From CALEUX01 sp964521525 (GTDB lineage: Bacteria; Bacteroidota; Bacteroidia; Bacteroidales; Marinilabiliaceae): a stretch of 7,772 nucleotides of DNA. The stretch is taken from the NCBI GenBank assembly GCA_964521525.1, contig CAZFTD010000162.1, positions 1 to 7,772 of the forward strand. The letters run 5' to 3'. Below the pieces are notes generated by a model. It made no database searches and was not told where the DNA came from. It saw only the letters and a program-made list of their open reading frames with translations. Positions 1 through 4,509 of this stretch are shown here, one piece after another. The position numbers and the translations under genes were made by a program. Each line of letters begins with the position of its first letter. The stretch's first letter is position 1.

Positions 1-130
1 CCGAACTTTCCAATAAGATGGTATTGGGGTAAAGGTCGCGAAGTGTCAGGTAAATACTCACAGGTGTCACCACATCTCCGATAAAGGGCGGTATGCGCGT
101 ACAGTTGACTTTAATTTGGTAGGTATTCAT
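1..130 (-). CDS. trpE: Anthranilate synthase component I, N-terminal fragment
   Basis: This is the first 43 codons of a gene that continues past the left edge. Anthranilate synthase component I, with the TrpG glutaminase subunit, converts chorismate to anthranilate, the first step of tryptophan synthesis in the cytoplasm. The visible part holds TPVSIYLTLRDLYPN (residues 22-36) followed by LLESS (39-43). This is the typical TrpE N-terminus, and the LLES segment belongs to the region that binds tryptophan for feedback inhibition in characterised enzymes. PabB is a relative with a similar N-terminus, but the Trp-codon leader peptide and attenuator directly upstream favour trpE. The ATG at 130 follows an A-rich stretch (AAAACACAAAAC) without a clear Shine-Dalgarno sequence, as is usual in Bacteroidota. 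Expression is probably controlled by attenuation at the hairpin about 45 nt upstream. The chorismate-binding catalytic domain lies outside the window. Confidence 0.87.
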   Translation of the reverse strand, partial: MNTYQIKVNCTRIPPFIGDVVTPVSIYLTLRDLYPNTILLESS

Positions 131-173
131 GTTTTGTGTTTTTGGATTAGCTTTTTTTGGATTACCTAAAACT

Positions 174-207
174 AAAAAAGGCTTGTCGGGAGTCCGACAA
201 GCCTTTT
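174..207 (-). terminator. Intrinsic terminator of the trp attenuator
   Basis: On the minus strand the 14-bp stem AAAAGGCTTGTCGG / CCGACAAGCCTTTT closes a 4-nt ACTC loop and runs straight into TTTTTT (179-174) and a further AGTTTT. It lies between the leader peptide and trpE, within the same transcript. Early termination here, rather than termination of an upstream gene, is therefore the likely role. Ten of the 14 pairs form an uninterrupted core (GGCTTGTCGG). The plus strand has only a TTTTCTG tail, so the signal is stronger on the minus strand. Confidence 0.92.
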
Positions 208-244
208 CTGTATATACTTTTAATTTTCGCAACAGGTCAAAAGG
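202..244 (-). promoter_or_regulatory. Candidate antiterminator of the trp attenuator
   Basis: On the minus strand CCTTTT (244-239) can pair with AAAAGG (207-202), and CTGT (235-232) with ACAG (211-208), leaving a 3-nt bulge (238-236). AAG (253-251) with CTT (201-199) may extend the helix. The pairing uses the base and lower part of the terminator's 5' arm, so the two folds exclude each other. The leader stop codon (239-237) lies in the upstream strand of this helix. A ribosome reaching the stop would therefore mask it and let the terminator form. The helix is imperfect and was found by eye, so the exact pairs are tentative. Confidence 0.5.
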
Positions 245-317
245 GCATTGCTTCACCTCCCGTATAAAGGAATGAATTGTGCCACCACCAATTGATATTG
301 CGAAAAATTACTGCCAT
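237..317 (-). CDS. trpL: trp operon leader peptide with Trp-Trp-Trp
   Basis: This 26-codon ORF starts at the ATG at 317 and ends with TGA (239-237). It begins MAVIFRNINWWWHNSF, and three consecutive TGG codons fill residues 10-12. Trp is the rarest amino acid, so three in a row in a short ORF just ahead of a terminator and trpE is a strong sign of a leader peptide. Its job would be to report charged tRNA-Trp supply by ribosome progress, and the peptide itself probably has no function. AGAGAAAG lies just upstream as a weak purine-rich ribosome site. The predicted transcription start (about 334) would give a 5' leader of only about 17 nt. Fourteen codons separate the last Trp codon from the stop, far enough that a ribosome stalled at Trp should not cover the antiterminator arm. 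Confidence 0.85.
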   Translation of the reverse strand: MAVIFRNINWWWHNSFLYTGGEAMPF

Positions 318-340
318 AGTTTCTTTCTCTAATTGTTTTG

Positions 341-372
341 CAAGTTTAGATATTGAATTTTTAATTTGCAAA
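341..372 (-). promoter_or_regulatory. trp operon promoter, Bacteroidota type
   Basis: On the minus strand there is a -33 box TTTG (372-369), a 20-nt spacer and a -7 box TAAACTTG (348-341). This compares with the phylum consensus TTTG / TAnnTTTG at about 19-21 nt, with one mismatch (C for the first T of TTTG). Transcription would start near 334, just ahead of the leader peptide ATG at 317. No other candidate with matching spacing is visible between here and the leader. Confidence 0.65.
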
Positions 373-741
373 TGTTTTTTGTTATAATTTTTAATTGAAG
401 GTTGTTTTTAAATTTTTTGTGTTAATAATTAATGAATTACCTAGGTTTAAGGTTTTTGCTAACCAATGTTTGGTCGAAAGGATTATTTTCTGGTTTTAAA
501 GTCGCTGAATATCAGTAAGTAGGTATATATCAATTAAATAAAAGGCAAGACATGTTGCAGGTTACCATGGAAAATTTACGCTTCATAGAATTAAAATTAC
601 TAAATTTGGGCAGCAACAAAATTTGTTATTGATGCCGGCGGTTTAAAACCAAGTTATTTAGGGCCTGTTGAGAGTAAATCTGTAAATTCCAAATAAAGCT
701 CTCCTCTCTAATAATTGGAGACAGGGAACTTTTCAGAATGC
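373..741. other. AT-rich spacer between oxyR and the trp promoter
   Basis: This stretch of about 370 bp has no gene I can support. It receives the 3' end of the oxyR transcript on the minus strand. The only terminator-like structure there is weak: TCTCC (721-717) with GGAGA (704-700) on the minus strand around a 12-nt loop, followed by CTTTATTTGG. On the plus strand there is a 26-codon ATG ORF (552-632) and an overlapping open stretch in another frame (604-696). Neither has a recognisable product. TAAATTTG at 601-608 (+) matches a -7 box but has no TTTG at the right distance. AACAAA-A-TTTGTT at 615-627 is a short inverted repeat. Confidence 0.5.
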
Positions 742-1668
742 CTATCGCCACTTAATTTTTACAAATTCTTTTGGTGTAACAATTTGCTCTGGCAGTGAAG
801 CTTGTATGGCGGCTTTTAGTTTGTTGATGAGCAATTGGCGGTTAAAACTTTTGTGTGTAACAATGCTGATTTCACGAACTGGTTCGGGCTTAACAAACCT
901 TCTGGTACACATTTTTTCATCCTCTTTGAGCGAGAGTTCGGGAATTAATGTGTACCCCATGCCTTTTTTAACCAGTGATTTAAGCGTTTCAATGGAGCCG
1001 CTTTCGTAATGAAACCCATGAAAGGCAGAACCGTTGTTTTTTGAGCAAAGGTTAAGCGCTTGGTTTCTGAAACAATGGCCTTCTGATAACAATAATAAAT
1101 TTGAAGCATCTAATTGGGCTGTTTCAATGAGTTCATTTTTTAATAAACGATGATGCTCAGGGGCAAACAATAAAAAGGCCTCAAAATATAAAGTAGTTTC
1201 TTTAAGATCTTTTTCATCGATTGGGGTAGCCATTATGGCCATTTCAATGCGATCGTCGTGGAGTGCTTTTATAAGAGATTCCGATTCCATTTCTTCTATG
1301 CGAAGGATGGTTTCAGGATTCTCTTTAATAAAGGTGTCAAGGAAAAGCGGTATCAGATGCGGTGCAACAGTTGGTATAATGCCCAGTTTAAATTCGCCAT
1401 TGATGCTCTTTTTGCCTTCGTTGGCAATCTCTTTTAATTCATGTATGTCGCGAAGTATCTGCCGGGCTCTGGAAATAAAAGCTTCTCCCTCGGCGGTGGG
1501 GCGCATGGGTTTTTTTGAACGGTCGAACAACAACAACCCAACTTCTTCTTCCAGCTTTTGCAATTGCATGGTAAGCGTGGGCTGGGTTACATGGCAACTC
1601 TCGGCAGCAGCAACAAAATGCCGGTGTGTGTCGAGAGCTACAATGTATTCGAGTTGCTGAATGTTCAT
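742..1668 (-). CDS. oxyR: Peroxide-sensing LysR-family regulator OxyR
   Basis: This is a DNA-binding transcription factor that senses hydrogen peroxide through a reversible disulfide and, in known species, activates catalase, peroxiredoxin and iron-sequestration genes. The 308-residue protein has the usual LysR layout: a winged helix-turn-helix at about residues 1-60 (AAAESCHVTQPTLTMQLQKLE at about 20-40), a linker helix to about 90, and a two-lobed sensor domain from about 92 on. The sensor carries GHC at 197-199 and Cys208 within RNQALNLC. These are the same positions as the redox pair Cys199/Cys208 of E. coli OxyR, which separates it from general LysR proteins. Cys25 and Cys254 are additional. 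Its ATG at 1668 lies 8 nt after the dnaJ stop with no clear Shine-Dalgarno sequence, so it is probably cotranscribed with grpE-dnaJ. No promoter of its own is evident upstream. Confidence 0.93.
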   Translation of the reverse strand: MNIQQLEYIVALDTHRHFVAAAESCHVTQPTLTMQLQKLEEEVGLLLFDRSKKPMRPTAEGEAFISRARQILRDIHELKEIANEGKKSINGEFKLGIIPTVAPHLIPLFLDTFIKENPETILRIEEMESESLIKALHDDRIEMAIMATPIDEKDLKETTLYFEAFLLFAPEHHRLLKNELIETAQLDASNLLLLSEGHCFRNQALNLCSKNNGSAFHGFHYESGSIETLKSLVKKGMGYTLIPELSLKEDEKMCTRRFVKPEPVREISIVTHKSFNRQLLINKLKAAIQASLPEQIVTPKEFVKIKWR

Positions 1669-1676
1669 GAAGTGGA

Positions 1677-2828
1677 TTATTCAAACATGTTTTTCATGCG
1701 GCTGAAAAATCCCTGGTCGGAGCCGGCTTTTACTTTGAATGATTCTGACTCGCGAAGCTTTTCAATTACTTTGGCCTCATCGCGAGAGATATCAGAAGGA
1801 ATGTAAACATTAATCCGAACCAGCAAATCGCCCCGGTAATAGCCGTTCACCTCGGGTAGACCTTTGCCTTTTAACCTGAGAATTTTTCCGGGTTGAGTAC
1901 CGGGTTCAATTTTAACTTTTACTTTACCCTCAACCGTTGGAATTTCACAAGGTGTTCCCAGAATGGCCTCAGGAACTGTTAATGTTAGGTTATAAATTAG
2001 GTCGTGGCCATCGCGTATTAGCTCTGGGTTTTTTTCTTCCTCAATTAAAACCAACAAATCGCCATTAATCCCACCCCTACGTACAGCATTCCCTTTTCCT
2101 GAAACCGACAATTGCATGCCCTCTTCAACACCGGCTGGAATTTTAATGGTAACTACCTCGTCGTTGCGAAGGAGGCCTTCGCCGTTACAATGGGCACATT
2201 TCTGTGTAATAATGCGGCCTTCTCCACTGCACGTGGGACAGGGAGAGGTGGTTTGCATCTGCCCAAGAATGGTATTCTGAATTCGGGTAACATGGCCGGT
2301 ACCACGGCAGGTAGAGCAATCGCTGTATGACGAGCCGTTGGCCGCCCCGGTTCCATTACAATGCTGGCAACTTACATATTTTTTTACTTTTATTTTTTTC
2401 TCAACGCCATTGGCAATCTCCTGAAGTGTTAGTTTAACCTTAACACGCAGGTTACTGCCTTTGTTAACACGCTGCGATGAGCGCGACGAGCCAAACCCGC
2501 CGAAGCCGCCAAATCCTCCAAAACCACCACCAAAAATATCGCCAAAGTGGGAGAAAATATCCTCCATACTCATGCCACCGCTGAACCCGCCTCCTGAGGC
2601 ACCACCTACGCCTGCATGCCCAAACTGGTCGTAACGCTTTCTTTTATCTGCATTACTCAGAACCTCATATGCTTCGGCAGCTTCTTTAAATTTCTCCTCA
2701 GCAACTTTGTCGCCCGGATTTTTGTCAGGGTGATATTGAATTGCCTTTTTGCGGTAAGCTTTTTTTATCTCTTCAGCTGAAGCATTCTTGCTTACTTCAA
2801 GTATTTCGTAATAATCTCTTTTTGACAT
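1677..2828 (-). CDS. dnaJ: Co-chaperone DnaJ (Hsp40, class A)
   Basis: DnaJ delivers unfolded clients to DnaK and stimulates its ATPase. This 383-residue protein has the full class A layout. The J domain spans about 4-70 with HPD at 33-35. A Gly/Phe-rich linker runs about 71-117, with GGFGGFGGFGGFG at about 101-113. The zinc-binding region has four CxxCxGxG motifs at 154-161 (CQHCNGTG), 171-178 (CSTCRGTG), 197-204 (CPTCSGEG) and 211-218 (CAHCNGEG). The C-terminal client-binding and dimerisation domains follow to the end. All key residues are intact and the length is normal. The gene starts 13 nt after grpE and ends 8 nt before oxyR. No dnaK is in the window, so it must be elsewhere. The ATG at 2828 opens directly on the conserved MSKRDYYEILEV start. 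Confidence 0.98.
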   Translation of the reverse strand: MSKRDYYEILEVSKNASAEEIKKAYRKKAIQYHPDKNPGDKVAEEKFKEAAEAYEVLSNADKRKRYDQFGHAGVGGASGGGFSGGMSMEDIFSHFGDIFGGGFGGFGGFGGFGSSRSSQRVNKGSNLRVKVKLTLQEIANGVEKKIKVKKYVSCQHCNGTGAANGSSYSDCSTCRGTGHVTRIQNTILGQMQTTSPCPTCSGEGRIITQKCAHCNGEGLLRNDEVVTIKIPAGVEEGMQLSVSGKGNAVRRGGINGDLLVLIEEEKNPELIRDGHDLIYNLTLTVPEAILGTPCEIPTVEGKVKVKIEPGTQPGKILRLKGKGLPEVNGYYRGDLLVRINVYIPSDISRDEAKVIEKLRESESFKVKAGSDQGFFSRMKNMFE

Positions 2829-2841
2829 TTTTGTACGGGTT

Positions 2842-3441
2842 TTATTCTCCTACCACAACCTGCGGATATCTTATAACTTTATCTTCCAGAATATATCCTT
2901 TCTGCACACAATCCAGAATTTTGCCCTTTAAATCATCACTCGGGGCAGGTATTTTTGTAATGGCGTTATGCAAATCAGCATTAAAATCCTGATTAACGGT
3001 CTCAATTTCCTTCACACCCTGCTGCAAAAGGAAGCTTATAAACTTATTGTATATGAGCGTTATGCCATCTTTAACCGCTTGAAGGTCGCTGGCAGTGTCC
3101 AAATGTTGTAATGCGCGCTCAAAATCATCAACTACCGGAAGTACGCCTATTAGAACTTTTTCGCCTGCTGTTTTGGAGAGTTCCATTTTTTCCTTTAGCG
3201 TACGCTTTCTGTAATTATCGTATTCGGCAATTAATCTAAGATGCTTGTCCTTAGCCTCAGCAAGTTCTTTTTCTAATTGCTCGGTTTTTATTTCCAGTTC
3301 CGATTTTTCTTTCTGGCATTTAGCCGACTCCGCTTCTTCTATTTTGCTCTCAACAGAAGTTTCTGCTTCTGCTGCATCCTGCACGGCATTTTTGTCGGCA
3401 CATTCTTCGTGTACTTTACTTTTTGATTGTTTTTTGGTCAT
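2842..3441 (-). CDS. grpE: Nucleotide exchange factor GrpE
   Basis: GrpE is the cytoplasmic homodimer that releases ADP from DnaK, completing the DnaK-DnaJ cycle. With the ATG at 3441 the protein has 199 residues. It has a charged disordered N-terminus (about 1-45), a long coiled coil (about 45-90) containing AEYDNYRKRT (72-81), then LPVVDDFERA (101-110), and the C-terminal beta-domain signature QKGYILEDKVIRYPQVVV (180-197). The frame is open further upstream to an ATG at 3552, but that would add 37 residues of an unrelated hydrophobic kind (YIPPAYYRL). It would also start upstream of the candidate promoter's -7 box, so MTKKQSKSK at 3441 is preferred. The gene heads a grpE-dnaJ-oxyR unit, and a terminator at 3608-3640 isolates it from the preceding gene. 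Confidence 0.95.
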   Translation of the reverse strand: MTKKQSKSKVHEECADKNAVQDAAEAETSVESKIEEAESAKCQKEKSELEIKTEQLEKELAEAKDKHLRLIAEYDNYRKRTLKEKMELSKTAGEKVLIGVLPVVDDFERALQHLDTASDLQAVKDGITLIYNKFISFLLQQGVKEIETVNQDFNADLHNAITKIPAPSDDLKGKILDCVQKGYILEDKVIRYPQVVVGE

Positions 3442-3527
3442 ATCAAAATGGTTCTTTTGTTTAAAATTATCAAGCCTGTAGTATGCAGGCGGTATATAAA
3501 TTGTTATACCAACAGAATATGGGTGTA

Positions 3528-3535
3528 CAAAAGTA
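3528..3535 (-). promoter_or_regulatory. Candidate -7 box for the grpE-dnaJ-oxyR unit
   Basis: TACTTTTG on the minus strand matches the Bacteroidota -7 consensus TAnnTTTG exactly, and would give a 5' leader of roughly 80 nt before the grpE ATG at 3441. No TTTG is present about 20 nt upstream. The nearest candidate is ATTG at 3553-3550, which is too close. Either the unit depends on an activator or alternative sigma factor, or this box is a chance match. A promoter is expected somewhere here, because a terminator lies just upstream. Confidence 0.42.
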
Positions 3536-3607
3536 CTCAAATTTTTTGCCAATCAGTTTTTTGGGGACATTTTGACAGGAAAAAGGTTGTCTGAATGTAA
3601 TAATGAC

Positions 3608-3640
3608 AAAAGGCAGCATCAGAACCTGACACTGCCTTTT
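3608..3640 (-). terminator. Terminator after the thioredoxin-like gene
   Basis: AAAAGGCAG and CTGCCTTTT form a 9-bp outer stem. After a 2-nt internal mismatch on each side, an inner TCAG/CTGA stem closes a 3-nt loop. The hairpin starts about 20 nt after the stop of the gene ending at 3661. On the minus strand it ends in TTTTGTCATT, a short U run. The plus strand tail, CTTTTTATTTG, is if anything better, so it could also work in the other direction. It separates that gene from the grpE unit. Confidence 0.82.
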
Positions 3641-3660
3641 TATTTGTTAAAATTCAGTCT

Positions 3661-4224
3661 TTAACGATTTCGGTTCGATGCCAGTCGCGAAGGGTTCATT
3701 TGTTCGAGCCGTTCTAAAGTTGATTCAATTTTTTCGATGCGCTCACTACGGGCAACTATTCTGCCTTCGCCGTCAATTAAATAATTGGTTAGCGCATTTT
3801 GCACCGAGAAAGTTTTGGCAATTTCTGACTCTCGACCCATGTAATCGCACAAATGCAGAAACTGTTCAAGTTCATCTCTTTCAATAGATTGGTTTAATGG
3901 CGATTTAAATCTGTCGAGCGAAATACTTACAACCACAAGGCCTTGCGCATTTACAAAACCGCTGTTTTTGTATTGTTCGAGCAACATTTTTTTTCTGAAA
4001 TTATCGAGTCTTGAAGGTGCATCGTAGGATGCCCAGAAATCGATCAAAACCATTTTGCCTTTAAGAGAATCGAGGTTGAATTGGGTTCCGTCAAGTAGTT
4101 CAGATTGTATAACCGGAACCCTGTTGCCAACCTGTAAACCGGTTGCTGTTTCGTTGGTTCCATTAATAAAAGAGAGAAATGCCAGCCCTGCAATCATTAT
4201 CATTATCACCACTTTGAATCTCAT
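3661..4224 (-). CDS. Exported thioredoxin-fold (TlpA-like) protein lacking CxxC
   Basis: This 187-residue protein has an N-terminal hydrophobic segment (about 4-20, VVIMIMIAGLAFLSFI) acting as a signal peptide or membrane anchor. There is no lipobox Cys. It is followed by a TlpA/AhpC-TSA-like thioredoxin fold. Family landmarks are the early LLDGTQFNLDSLKGK (43-57), the strand MVLIDFWAS (58-66) and the late strand NYLIDGEGRIVAR (147-159). The active site is degenerate: where TlpA proteins read WCGPC, this one reads YDAPS (67-71), so both cysteines are gone. The position usually held by the cis-proline reads ALTN (144-147). The only Cys is Cys126. Thiol-disulfide exchange by the usual mechanism is therefore not expected, and a binding or structural role in the cell envelope is more likely. 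It forms its own transcription unit (promoter 4339-4370, terminator 3608-3640). I can name the fold but not a function. Confidence 0.82.
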   Translation of the reverse strand: MRFKVVIMIMIAGLAFLSFINGTNETATGLQVGNRVPVIQSELLDGTQFNLDSLKGKMVLIDFWASYDAPSRLDNFRKKMLLEQYKNSGFVNAQGLVVVSISLDRFKSPLNQSIERDELEQFLHLCDYMGRESEIAKTFSVQNALTNYLIDGEGRIVARSERIEKIESTLERLEQMNPSRLASNRNR

Positions 4225-4338
4225 ATATGTTTATTTTGGTTAATAATCCCGGCACAAAGTTTCACCCTTTTTTATTCACTTGCCTCTTTTTTTAGATGAA
4301 CGAGTGTGATTTGTTGACCGGAGTCATTTTTGGCAACA

Positions 4339-4370
4339 CAAAACTATGCTTAAGAACATGAAAAATCAAA
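4339..4370 (-). promoter_or_regulatory. Promoter of the thioredoxin-like gene, Bacteroidota type
   Basis: On the minus strand the -33 box TTTG (4370-4367), a 20-nt spacer and the -7 box TAGTTTTG (4346-4339) match the phylum consensus at every conserved position. Transcription should start near 4332, giving a 5' leader of about 105 nt before the ATG at 4224. It sits just downstream of the murA terminator, as expected for an independent unit. The leader itself shows no obvious structured element beyond AT-rich sequence. Confidence 0.8.
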
Positions 4371-4415
4371 GTTGCATGATTTGGAAATTTTACAGGTATC
4401 AACTATATTAATAAC

Positions 4416-4454
4416 AAAAAATCGCAAAATACTGTATGTCAGAATTTTGCGATT
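4416..4454 (-). terminator. Intrinsic terminator after murA
   Basis: On the minus strand AATCGCAAAAT pairs with ATTTTGCGATT, a perfect 11-bp stem. The 13-nt loop contains a further CTG/CAG pairing, and the stem runs into a T-rich tail (TTTTTTGTTATT). It starts about 55 nt after the murA stop and ends the upstream unit. The plus strand has no T tract after the stem, so it acts in one direction only. Confidence 0.87.
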
Positions 4455-4509
4455 AAGTTAAAAAGGCTCAAAAAAGAATAATCAACCTTTAGTGTGGTTT
4501 TGGGAGTGG

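Larger units (their letters stand above)
131..334 (-). ncRNA. trp operon leader RNA (ribosome-mediated attenuator)
   Basis: This is the predicted untranslated leader of the trp operon, from an estimated transcription start near 334 to the base before the trpE ATG. In order it contains a 26-codon leader ORF with three consecutive Trp codons (282-290), a candidate antiterminator arm (232-244), an intrinsic terminator hairpin (176-207) with a U tract, and the trpE start about 45 nt further on. Ribosome-mediated attenuation is established for enterobacterial trp operons, and from memory a 'Bacteroid-trp' leader motif with Trp-rich short ORFs has been described for this phylum. The parts are visible directly. 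The regulatory mechanism is inferred from their order, and the 5' end is estimated from the promoter boxes. Confidence 0.82.

Noticed and set aside
1..130. PabB (aminodeoxychorismate synthase) instead of TrpE
   Set aside because: The N-terminal motif fits TrpE better, and a Trp-codon leader with attenuator upstream points to tryptophan synthesis. The catalytic domain is out of view, so a small doubt remains.
601..608. TAAATTTG as a plus-strand promoter
   Set aside because: It matches the -7 consensus but has no TTTG 19-21 nt upstream, and no supported plus-strand gene follows.
700..721. TCTCC/GGAGA hairpin as the oxyR terminator
   Set aside because: A 5-bp stem with a 12-nt loop and no clean T tract is too weak to call.
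2470..2620. Low-complexity repeat within dnaJ
   Set aside because: The GGFGGFGGF codons are the normal Gly/Phe-rich linker of class A DnaJ proteins.
3442..3552. Upstream in-frame ATG that would lengthen GrpE by 37 residues
   Set aside because: The added residues do not resemble a GrpE N-terminus, include hydrophobic stretches, and would begin upstream of the candidate -7 box at 3528-3535. The ATG at 3441 opens on a typical charged GrpE N-terminus.
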